From assembly GCA_004151065.3 (NCBI GenBank), contig NWUY0300012494.1, positions 66,362-88,621 on the forward strand: 22,260 bases of DNA, given 5' to 3'. The notes beneath the pieces are model-generated. The model saw nothing but the letters and a program-made list of their open reading frames with translations. It had not been told where the DNA came from and ran no database searches. A program made the translations under genes and the position numbers. This document shows positions 1 to 8,696 of this stretch, piece after piece. This stretch comes from Larix sibirica (Eukaryota; Streptophyta; Pinopsida; Pinales; Pinaceae). Numbering within the stretch: position 1 is the stretch's first letter; each line of letters starts with the position of its first letter.

Positions 1-155
1 CATATGTACTTCTTCAAACTGGATATTTGCACTTGTACTCTTGAAACATACTTCTTATGTATTTCTTCAAACTGGCATACATATATTTCTTCAAACTGGC
101 ATACATACACTTCTTCAAAGTGGTTTTCATATATTTCTTCAAACTGGCATAGGAA
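1..155. repeat. 24-bp minisatellite in the left flank
   Basis: The core TTCTTCAAACTGG recurs at 63, 87 and 135, with a one-base variant (TTCTTCAAAGTGG) at 111, an exact spacing of 24 bp. The same core appears at 10, and the stretch between 23 and 62 looks like diverged or rearranged units. Because 24 is a multiple of three, one frame reads as an eight-residue repeat, but this follows from the period and there is no other sign of coding. The array may start before the window. Confidence 0.85.
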
Positions 156-748
156 TACTGATTCCTCTTTGACATCAGTTGACATCCTCTTTGAGATTAG
201 TTGACATCAATGACAACCAAAGTTCAACAATAATATTAAACCTCCACATTAAGTCACCGATATTTCAAAATATATGTTTCCCATATAATTTTTTAACCAT
301 CACCATCTCCTAGTAATGGAATATATAGTCCAGGTATATATCCTCCTTGGAATTAACTTTGACCTCTCCTATTTTATCTTTACCACATGAATTTTCCTAT
401 TATAGTTCTATATACAACACCATCCTTCTCCTTGATATCATTCACACCTAGATCTAAAACCCTAGCAGAAGAGCCACACATAAATTTGAATCCCTTTCAT
501 CTAGAGTAAAACCTTAGGACTATAATTTTATATTCATGGAGAGTCCTTCCTTGTCACAAGAGGAATGTGGATAGGTTTCATGACACATGGTGGTGAAACA
601 AATTTGGTATGGGGTGCATTCAAGGTAGACAAAAAAAACTTGTACTAGTACCTTGTCCTTTTCCCATCCACCTGAGATAATGTTATAGAGAATCGACCTA
701 TGTTATACCTTGGTATAGAGTGCATGTCTACATCAGTATCCACTATAT
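156..748. other. Left flank with no recognisable gene
   Basis: AT-rich sequence with stops in all frames. There is a single AAACCCTAG (telo-box-like) word near 457 and a few TATA-like words, but no open frame, RNA gene or transposon protein that I can identify. It is the DNA into which the large retrotransposon inserted: its last bases before the element are followed in the right flank by TAAGTGGG after the duplicated CATTT. Confidence 0.6.
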
Positions 749-753
749 CATTT
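749..753. repeat. Target-site duplication, left copy (CATTT)
   Basis: The five bases just before the 5' LTR terminus are CATTT, identical to the five bases just after the 3' LTR (19191-19195). Five-base duplications are typical of Ty3/gypsy integration. The match fixes the outer limits of the element at 754 and 19190. Confidence 0.85.
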
Positions 754-769
754 TGTTGCAGCCACAACA

Positions 770-799
770 GATCCCATCTTATTTAGATAAGATGGGATC
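770..799. repeat. Perfect hairpin near the 5' LTR terminus
   Basis: GATCCCATCTTAT and ATAAGATGGGATC form a 13-bp perfect inverted repeat around the loop TTAG. It follows directly on the terminal TGTTG...CACAACA inverted repeat (754-769). The 3' LTR keeps the arrangement at 13797-13824 with loop TCAG and a disrupted stem base. Its role is unknown; integrase recognition or an RNA structure are possible. Confidence 0.85.
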
Positions 800-951
800 C
801 CCAATTGAAATTTTGTTTTTATTCACTAAGTCTATTTTTCTTGAAATCAGTTTGTTTGTTTAAATTTTGCTTAATGGTATTTCAAAATAAAACCTGAAAC
901 AAATTGAGTCTTCCACACTTCCAATTGACTCGATCAAGTTAAGAAACAATT

Positions 952-1370
952 GAGTCGGAAGTCGGAAGTCGGGAAAATTGCATGTTTGCAACAACGATCC
1001 CGACGTCCGACTCCAACTTCTTTTATTTGTTTACATCAACAGTCGGAAGTTGGAACCAAATTCCTTAAAATTAATTTAAGTTTGCTGAATTTATGACTCC
1101 ACTTATTTTTGCTTGAATATCGGAAGTGGGAAGTTGGGGAAGCTATCATTTTAATCTTTGATTTCACTCCAGACCTCCGACTCCCGACTCTGCCAAACTT
1201 ATCACTAATTGCAGAAGTCAGAAGTCGGAAGATCAAAAATCTATGTATCAAATTGACCCCCAACTCCCGACTCCTGACTCTTTCTAACTTAAGACAATTT
1301 GTGGAAGTCGGAGGTCGGCACCTTACCAACGTTTGTATTAATTTCATCACCAACTCCTAACTACCGACCT
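952..1370. repeat. Cluster of alternating inverted AGTCGGA repeats, 5' LTR
   Basis: Short tracts built from AGTCGGA or GTCGGAAGTCGGA alternate with the reverse complement TCCGACTCCCGACTC. Forward tracts lie near 952, 1041, 1120, 1214 and 1305; reverse tracts lie near 998, 1169, 1258 and 1350. Neighbouring tracts are usually about 45 bp apart, so the RNA or single strand could form a row of hairpins. The same cluster occurs in the 3' LTR (13993-14415). The two strands give overlapping ORFs here, which are by-products of the symmetry. Repeated sites upstream of the LTR ORF would suit an enhancer, but nothing in the sequence proves this. Confidence 0.75.
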
Positions 1371-1746
1371 TTTGGATCCCCGCTGACATTTCCGTTCCAT
1401 GTTCAAAATTTATGTTTCGAATGAGCCAAAATTATTTTGAAATATGAACCTAATTGATGAAATTATTCGGCAATTAAACTATAACTGTTGATTTAGGGGA
1501 AATTGGCTTGAAATTAATGTGCAATTGATGTGGTCCTAATCCGTGGTTTACTTAATCAAATTTTGAATTGTTCGGCCATTACAACACAATGAACTTGGAA
1601 TTAGGCATCTCAGATTCTTCTGTTTCTGCGAGTGAATTGCATCAATTTGTTCAAATAGTTTCAGAATTTAGCAAGTATATACATTTTTAATTAAGTTTCT
1701 ACAATTTGATGATTCATTCAATTTTAATTGAGGTTTTGTCATTCAC

Positions 1747-1748
1747 AG
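1747..1748 (+). promoter_or_regulatory. Possible 3' splice site before the LTR ORF
   Basis: A T-rich stretch ending TTTTGTCATTCACAG stands 18 bases before the ATG at 1767, and the 3' LTR has the matching TTTTTTAATTCGCAG ending at 14782. This fits a plant intron acceptor and would allow a spliced subgenomic mRNA. It is one motif only, and no donor can be assigned. Confidence 0.25.
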
Positions 1749-1766
1749 TACCATCCTTCTTCCTCC

Positions 1767-4700
1767 ATGGCCAAACAAGCCAGGTCCAAAGTTGTTGCAG
1801 AAGAATTGAAGCTAAAGGACCCTAATTTCAGCTTCTACTCAGATACTTATGCATGGGTCGCTGATACACTTTTCCTGGATTGGGATGTGATCTACACCAT
1901 CTTCTACGGGGATGATTTGTCAGAGTTCAAGGAGGAGGCACTGATTTACCAAAACCTAAGCAATTCCTAGTTCCATGCTATTGCTGCGCGGCCTGTTGTC
2001 ATACCATACACCGATATGGTGAAATGGATGATAGATTATGAAGACATCCCAACCATCACATTCAGGGATGAAAAACAGGTGGTCTACGCCTCGTTCAAAC
2101 CGAACACCTTTTCTAGAATTTATGCTCTAAAGAACCCGTAGCAGCTACTCACAAAATTATTCATAAGGTCATTTGAGAGCAAGTATGAACTTTATGTTCT
2201 ACTTAAAACATGGATGGCTGCCCTTGACACCTTCATCTTGAAGCCGAACAAGTAATGTCCTATTGTCTTGCTCAAGGATCCTTACAAACTGTTGGCGATC
2301 ATGTTATGTTGATTCTATAGTGTAGGTACCTGTCAATATTTCAAATTGGAATGGGTTCCTCTGGCCCATTATATCTCTACGACAAGTAAAATATTCAATT
2401 GGGATCAGATATTTTATGTTACTCTTAGGGATGCTATTGCCCAGGTACAAAAGACATCGACTATAAAAAAATCCCAAGTTCTATATGTCCACATACCTGA
2501 TAGATATTGTCTTTGCTACCTTTTCCTACCCTGCTATGAGTTGGAATTGGAATAGGGAAAATCCCCCCTATTCATGCTCAATCCTCTGGGAGGAAAACTG
2601 CTCTCCATATATTTATGATGTATGTGATAAATTTATCAGTGCTATGTATTTCGCCATTTTCAAGAAAAAATCACCTAGGGTTTTAGAGGATGCAATCTCC
2701 TTTATTTCCACAATGGGAGATTGGTATATTGGAGAATATTTCACCTGCATCATAATTTGGGCAGCAAATCAATTCACCCATTGCCAAGGATTGTTCCTGA
2801 TAGGATGGTCCTGTCGGAGGTAGCTTTCCAAATAGTCTATGATGGAGTTTATGTTCAGTGCCATTCTTCAAAAAGGAGGTCTTGGCCTAAGTTCCTTTTA
2901 TATATTGGGCACATGACTATTCAGAATGCAACTCATGGCATCACTCTTGCTAAGGAATTTGATAGGTTGAAGCTAGATTTTGTAGAGAATAGAATGCATG
3001 ATCCCAAAGGAATTATAGCATAGAATTTCATTCATGATCATCTAAAAAACACTTATGTACATGAACTACAGCCTGATGATTCTTTGTATCAGGATGTACA
3101 TAGCTTTGAGGAAGTGCTTAGCAAATTGGTTGAAGCGGACCAGAGAATTCTTGTGAATTAGGCACAACGACAACAAAGGCTCAAGGTGATGGGAGAGAGG
3201 AATATGATTTTCCAATAGCAGCAAGATGCTGCTAGGGAAGCCATGGAAGATGCAAATAAATCCATAGTGTTAAGATCAGCTTCATCTCAGCCCAATACAC
3301 AACAAGAATTGGATAATTATCAAGGTATGATAAATGTTCACCCTACCACTCCCATCCATAATCTCAATCTTCTCATACAACAGACTCAAAATCTTCAAAG
3401 TAAGTCATATGCTCATACTCAGTCTGTTTATGATGTTGCCTCTGTTCCTAGAATACTCCCAAATATATTTGTGAAAATTGAAAAGCCATCTAAATTGATT
3501 TTCAACCCTCCACTTCATACATATAGTAGTGACATCATTGATTTGGAAAAGGAACAACTTGTGTAAGTGATCAATACAACACTAGTAGTCCAAGAACCTT
3601 CACAGACATCTACTATGGACCCCATTCAAGTTGTTAATGGTAATATTCCTTATCCATATCTTGATAGTGGATTGTCAAAAATACCTACTTTTAATGATCC
3701 CATTTAGTATTCCACTTCAAATTCACCTCATGATCTATCTCCTACCCCCAATACTCTTGATACAGTCACTCAATATTCTGACTCACCTACTCGAACTGCA
3801 TTAAATGATTTGGTGGATCTTATTACTTCACAGCATCCCACAACTTCTTAGTTAGATCCTCCACCAGCTCAAAATGTTACTTATTTACAATCTCACACTA
3901 ATGTCCCTCTTGTTCAATCTACTGCACTTCCTTCTACAATATTACCTACAACTTCTTCTTTTCAAGTTGATCTACCATTATCCTAAAATCCACCTCAGGC
4001 AATAGCTGCTACTACTAGCCAATCACTACTTGTCATTCATCCCACAGAAATTGTAGTTGCTACATTTCAAGACTCAACAAATTTTGGTGAGGATGCTATT
4101 GGGAGATTATTGCTTTAACAAGAGGAGAAATTTAATATTGATGAAAGCTTCCAAAGGGAGCAGTCAAGGTGAAGTCCAATTTGGGCCAGTTTCAAACTAG
4201 GTCATATGGAAACAGGAAACTAATGATCCTCAGAGGGAAGAAATAGAAGTTGTTGCAACAATGGGATCCTTTGTTGGAGCTAACTTTGAATCTGTGTATA
4301 CTTTGAAGATAACATTGGAAGAAGAAAAGGCCAGAAATTTGACTATGCAAGCTGAGAAAGACTCCATCCATTAGAGTTGGACCAAACAGACGGCAGACCT
4401 TACAACCCAACATGATTCAATTGTGCAAAACCTGCAAGTTCAGATTCAAAAACTATCACAACAAAAGGAAATATAAGAGGCTAAGGTAATTGTACAAGCT
4501 ACTAGCTTGCCTGATCTTAAAATGCAGATTGAATAGTTGAAAGACTCAAATACCTTTTTTGATTTATTTAAGATAATTATCCAAGAAATTAAGGATGAAG
4601 CTAGTTCCTGTAATGACAAGTTCATACAGGCTCAGACCTTATATTTTCAAGATCTCAATGAAATACAGGATGACTTCAACTCCTTTGAGCATTTGTCAGA

Positions 4701-5259
4701 TATTCTTGTTGATCATATTGATAGTTAGAAACATGCGCATTAATCTTATGAGCAATTGTGTGAATGACAAGCTCATTTGGACGTAGTCAAATTAATGAGA
4801 ACCTGAATTTCAATTAAGTCTTGGGTACTTGTTTGTGATGAGGTGGCTCATATGATCGAGAAGGGCGAAAAAATATGTGCCAAGCAATGGATGTTGACAG
4901 ATAATCATATGGAAAGCATGGAAATGCCAGCTTTTGCTGAGTTGGCAGACTCAGTGCCAACAAACCTAAGGATCGCTGAGGTGGATGAACATAGAAATCA
5001 AACAACATAAATTATTCACGATGCTACTCAATTGGACGTCTCGTTGTTTAGGTCCTTTATTTTGACACGTAGTCAGTTGGAAGCTATGTTGGAAGGATTC
5101 CTTGATTCCTGGTCCAAGATATGAGCTAAAGAAGTTAGATCTTACTTGTGCAAGGCTCAATTACAGCTTGAACATGCTATTTATCCTGATGTCATTTAAA
5201 TGTGGAATATTTACTCTAAATGGAAATATTATGTGACCAATCCAGATCATGGTAGTTAG
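1767..5259 (+). pseudogene. Unrecognised ORF relic inside the 5' LTR
   Basis: A coding relic of about 1,165 codons that I cannot place in any family. It begins at ATG 1767 (MAKQARSK) and can be followed to TAG 5257-5259, a stop shared with the 3' LTR copy. The frame is 3 to about 2540, 1 to about 2800, 3 to about 4180, then 1 to the end. Three parts are visible: an N-terminal globular region rich in Trp, Tyr and Phe (1767-3080, with EELKLKDPNFSFYSD and KSPRVLEDAISF); a Pro/Ser/Thr/Gln-rich middle (3250-4090); and a coiled-coil region (4261-4720, with TLEEEKARN and HDSIVQNLQVQIQKLSQQ) leading into a helical tail. No signal peptide, envelope-like membrane segment or nucleic-acid-binding finger is seen. 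Stops at 2140, 2254 and 3984 face sense codons in the other LTR, whereas those at 3849-3851 and 4741-4743 are shared. It lies between a repeat cluster and a polypurine tract. Confidence 0.75.
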
Positions 5260-5341
5260 TGTTTTTTGGCTTAGATCTAGGAAATTGGTCCCTCTTTTAA
5301 AGATCTAACTATTTCATCTAATTGTATTTATTTGAAATTCT

Positions 5342-5362
5342 GGAGGAAAGAAAGGGGGGGAA
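5342..5362 (+). promoter_or_regulatory. Polypurine tract inside the 5' LTR
   Basis: An uninterrupted 21-base run of purines containing GGAAAGAAAGGGGGGG is followed at once by TGTTGAGG. This is the classic order of a plus-strand primer and an LTR start, yet here it lies within the long LTR. The 3' LTR has the matching tract at 18415-18435. It stands about 80 bases after the stop of the LTR ORF, where a plus-strand primer would be if that ORF had been the last gene of an ancestral element. Its present function is unknown. Confidence 0.7.
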
Positions 5363-6169
5363 TGTTGAGGTAATTTTTTGTATCAGTATTTATGGAATGT
5401 TGTGTCTCTCTAAGACCAGTACGTAATTTTTTGCACTCTTGTTAATGAAATATGGGATGCTTCCTGCATTTGGTTCCAACACATGATCAAATAAAGTTTG
5501 CTCGATTTGGTTATGTTCTCCTTCATGTTATTTAGTGTCTAATTCATATCAGATGTTAGTAATTGCAAAAAATGAGTAATCACTTTGACTGTTTTCTTTG
5601 GATGAATTGTGATGATAGAGTAATTTGAATGTTTTCATTTATTTTTGTTCATGGCACATTTTCCTTGTGAATTATTAGCATTTTGATACACTAACTATAT
5701 AGTTTGATTAAATAACAGGTTTTATTATTCTACATTCTTTATTTCTACAATCTTAAACATATATTAGTTAATTGATGTTTCATTTTAACTATTATCAGTG
5801 AGTTTTCAATAGATATACATGAAGATGTTTCTTTCTGATTTCTTTTGTTATATTCCTTTTCAAAAGCATAATCTAATAAACTAATTCTAATTTATCTCGG
5901 ATAGGTTTTCCTTCCTGAGAAATGAACCTTATACTTCACTAATTTCCCATTAGATCGTTCACAATTAGTCACCCGTTCCGTTTTAATCAATAAGTCTCCT
6001 TTGGGAGCAAAACCATATCAAATGGAGGCTTAAATTTGTTAGAAGCAATCATCCCAAACGATTGGAAAATAGGTAAATCCTTGTGAGGGTTTACTGAAGT
6101 TCTTGAATTAGATTTATATCCTTGCGTTGACCCCTGGACCTATTCCATCCAAAACCTGGGGAGTCAACA
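5363..6169 (+). repeat. Nested short-LTR-like distal part of the 5' LTR
   Basis: This 807-bp segment starts TGTTGAGG directly after a polypurine tract and ends GGAGTCAACA two bases before the PBS. TGTTGA and TCAACA are perfect 6-bp inverted termini, so the segment by itself would pass as a normal-sized LTR. It is AT-rich and non-coding, with a TATA-like box at 5695-5702. The matching segment of the 3' LTR is 18437-19190. I read it as the ancestral LTR, now the distal part of a longer one. Its 5' side is not flanked by a target-site duplication. Confidence 0.5.
5695..5702 (+). promoter_or_regulatory. Candidate TATA box (CTATATAG), 5' LTR
   Basis: CTATATAG is conserved without change in the 3' LTR at 18716-18723, within a conserved block (CACTAACTATATAGTTTGAT). 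If it drives transcription, the start would lie near 5730, leaving a leader of roughly 440 nt before the PBS and placing the LTR ORF in U3. AT-rich DNA gives many TATA-like words, so this is tentative. Confidence 0.3.
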
Positions 6170-6171
6170 AA

Positions 6172-6190
6172 TGGCGCTAGAAGGAGGGCC
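6172..6190 (+). promoter_or_regulatory. Primer-binding site
   Basis: TGGCGCTAGAAGGAGGGCC begins two bases (AA) after the CA end of the 5' LTR, the standard position for the minus-strand primer site. It starts with TGG, complementary to the universal CCA tail of tRNA. The TGGCGC start is of a type found in Tat-like elements. I cannot name the tRNA, because the bases after TGGCGC do not match a plant tRNA 3' end that I can recall. Confidence 0.8.
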
Positions 6191-6202
6191 ATGTAGAATT
6201 TA

Positions 6203-7972
6203 ATGGCTAAACACAATCAGAAGAAACCTCCTCTGACCCGTTCTCCAATTGCAACACGCAACCATTCAAAACCACCAGTCACATCCACTGCTATCACTTC
6301 TCCACAACCCGAAATCATTTCCACACCACTCCCACACTTGAATCAACTTGAGGTAGGAACCACCATTCTTATTCCTTTACCCACAGATCCCAAGCTTAGG
6401 AGCCAAATTGAAAATTCTCAACAAATCTTGGCTAGGTCACAATCTAGGCTTGCTAGGAGCCAAGAACTCCAAGAACGATTGGCAAGGTATTTTTAATATT
6501 CCATTGGTAATAGCACGGATCATGAAAAAAATAAAGTACTAGAAAACTCCTCGTGGTTGGAGGCCCCTAATCATCGTTTACACAAAATCCTTACCAGCCG
6601 AACCAACCCTAGTTTCACTTCAGAGTGGGATAACCATCTGTTTCAGTCCAATTTTCAGGTTGGTGAAGCTTCATCTCCCGACTATCAAAGGTTGATCCCT
6701 AGAATAGGGGGATTGGGGCTACCCCCTTCTCCTCGTGATTCCCCTCCCGATTCTCATCGTGGTGAAAATTCCCAAGGGAGTTCCTATAATAATCATTCTA
6801 GTGATTCATCTGACGATTATGGTGATCAAGACAAAAACAACCGATGGATGGCTAACAACTAGAATAGGCCTTGGTTGGATCAGGATGCGGTGGTCCTCCC
6901 AGGTCCATAACATCCCCTTCCGAAGAATCCTGAGAATTTTATGCCCAAATTTGACCCTGACAACAAACAACCGACTGAAGATCACATAAAGAAATTCATG
7001 TTGGCCATCCGATTATGGAATGTTGAGCACGAAGACATAGTTTGTAGGTTATTTCCCTACACCTTAGAAGGAAAATATTCAATGTTGTATTTCACACAAC
7101 AACCTTAGACCATTCAATCCTGGGCCCAATTTGAGAAACTCTTTCTTGAAAACCATGGTGACGATAAAACACTAGAAGATCTGGTCATGGACTTATCCAC
7201 CATGAAAATGGAAAGTAAGGAAATAATCAAAGATTTCAATCAACGGTTCTTAACCCTGAAAAATAAGATACCTGTTGAGTCCATGCCAATTGATTACCTG
7301 ATTGTGTCTTATTATGTGAAAGCTCTTCCTGTCCCTATAGCTATGTGGGTCAAACGATCTCACAAAACCACCATGCATGAAGTTTTCAGTGAAGCTATCC
7401 TAGTCGAGAAAGATATGTTGAGCCTCAAGGGAAACCCAGATGCTGAGGTTGACCAACCCACTACATCTCGTAAGAAACCTGAGAAGCCTCCTAAACCTCC
7501 TGCTCCTAAAAAGGACCAAGGAACATTAAACATGGAAAACCTTCAAAAAGTGTTGCAACAATTTTCCAATGAGGTAATTGATCTCAGAAAGAATGTAAAT
7601 AAGGGTTCCCAAAATCAGGGGTTCTTCAGGAATCCTTATAGAAGGCCTTATCAGTCACCACAAAATCAGAATATGCCTCCATCTAAGGGAATGCATATTG
7701 AGGACTTGGATTATGTCCTTAAGGCTATATGAAATGGTCCTCAACCCCCTTCACATGAAGGTGAAACCAGCTTTGCCGACAATCAACAACATTATGACCG
7801 ACCACCTGAAATCCAAGATCATCAAGATACCCATGACATCAATTATTTCTCAGAATTACCAGAGAATTTTGAAGACGATGAATTCAAAACAGTCTATGCT
7901 ATTTAGCATTCCTACAACACTTGTGGGAAAGGACACGTAACTCAAGATACCCCATCTACCTCTAATCAAAAC
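6203..7972 (+). pseudogene. gag: gag relic (capsid and nucleocapsid)
   Basis: Structural protein that would form the virus-like particle. ATG 6203 (MAKHNQKKPP) is the first start after the PBS. The whole region stays in one frame, with in-frame stops at 6494, 6860, 6908, 7106, 7730 and 7904 but no frameshift that I see. The N-terminal part is Pro/Ser/Thr-rich. The retrotransposon gag (capsid-like) domain covers about 6930-7420, with FMLAIRLWN, WAQFEKLFLENHG and IIKDFNQRFL, followed by a Lys/Pro-rich linker (7455-7520). A degraded zinc knuckle lies at 7913-7951 (YNTCGKGHVTQDT): the second Cys and the His remain, the first Cys is Tyr, the last is Thr, and one residue is missing between Cys and His. 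Protease follows in the same frame, so gag and pol may have been one polyprotein. Confidence 0.88.
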
Positions 7973-8690
7973 ATGAATTCTTCTACAAATTCTAGGGTCA
8001 CTGCAAGAAAAGAAACTGTCATGCCCGATCTAGATTATGACCTTGTTGAGGATATCAAGAAAACCCAAGATAATATTTCATTATTCTACTTAATGAATAT
8101 CTCCATGATCCAAGAAAAGGTTCAAAACAATTTTGCACCTAGTAGTACAGTGGAACATAACACTCTCGAAACCCCAGTTGATGATATAACTCGACAACCT
8201 CCTGCTTCTCCTCCTACAGGAAACAAATTAAAGACACCCCTGTTTCTTCTATCATTCAAAATTTTTAACAGAAACATACATAGATGCATCGGGGGCTTCA
8301 TCAAACATAATTCCTTTGTCCGTATGTAGGAAACTTAATGCAAAACTTGAACCATCACCAATGTAAATTATGTAGTTGGATAGATCCAAGGTGAAGGTAG
8401 TAGGAGAATTAAAAAATTTCCTAATCAGACTAACCTCAGATCCTTGAATTCATCAGACAATCGATATCGTAGTATATGATGTTCCAAAAGCTTATGGAAT
8501 GTGGCTAAGTCGATATTGTTCGCAAAGACTTGAAGGCTATTTTTCCATCGATTGATCACACCTATGGCTACCATACAATGGAAAACCCAACAAGATTAGG
8601 GTCAACAAGGAACTGTATCTCAAACAGACAGATACTGATCTGAATGACCTAAGTGAACTTGCCCTAGTCTCTACTCTTAGTATTGGAAAT
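7973..8690 (+). pseudogene. Protease relic with preceding linker
   Basis: Aspartic protease that would cleave the Gag-Pol polyprotein. The region opens, still in the gag frame, with DLVEDIKKTQDNISLFYLM, a helical segment that precedes protease in Tat-like polyproteins. The flap-side sequence IFNRN is followed by a frameshift (frame 2 to frame 3) at about 8262-8280. The active site then reads D-A-SGASSNIIPLSVC (Asp codon 8283-8285), one codon longer than the usual D-S/T-G-A motif, so it is either altered or displaced by the frameshift. A second part (IDIVVYDVPKAYGMWLSR, WSHLWLPYNGKPNKI) continues to about 8690 in the same frame as the RNase H that follows. Stops lie at 8364, 8373, 8445 and 8553. 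Confidence 0.8.
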
Positions 8691-8696
8691 TATACT

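Larger units (their letters stand above)
754..6169 (+). repeat. 5' LTR (5416 bp) containing a coding relic
   Basis: Homologous along its whole length to 13781-19190. It opens with TGTTGCAGCCACAACA, followed by a hairpin, and closes with GAGTCAACA. The match to the 3' copy stops at both ends exactly at TG and CA, and the left end abuts the CATTT duplication. In order it holds: the terminal hairpin (770-799), a cluster of alternating inverted AGTCGGA-type repeats (952-1370), a long ORF relic (1767-5259), a polypurine tract (5342-5362), and a 0.8-kb AT-rich distal part with a TATA-like box. Relative to the 3' copy it lacks 30 bp near 4777 and has an extra 53 bp near 5380. Ogre and related Tat elements have LTRs of this size, but a protein-coding region within them is unusual. 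Confidence 0.93.

Noticed and set aside
4-204. A 66-codon ORF with an eight-residue repeat
   Set aside because: It is the in-frame reading of the 24-bp minisatellite. There is no start context, domain or continuation.
455-463. AAACCCTAG as a telomeric repeat or promoter telo-box
   Set aside because: It is a single copy with no array and no gene start nearby.
1036-1360. Overlapping ORFs on both strands (105 and 83 codons), also at 13980-14294
   Set aside because: They read through the alternating inverted repeats, which remove stops on both strands. Their proteins resemble each other because the DNA is self-complementary.
2485-2823. The LTR ORF as an envelope gene
   Set aside because: There is no signal peptide, no fusion or transmembrane pair and no Cys-rich ectodomain. 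The C-terminal half is coiled coil without a membrane segment.
754-5362. The left long repeat as the tail of a second element in a tandem array sharing a short LTR
   Set aside because: Homology to the right copy ends exactly at TGTTG, the CATTT duplication matches there, and the left flank shares nothing with the sequence before 13781. A truncated tandem partner would not be expected to end so precisely.
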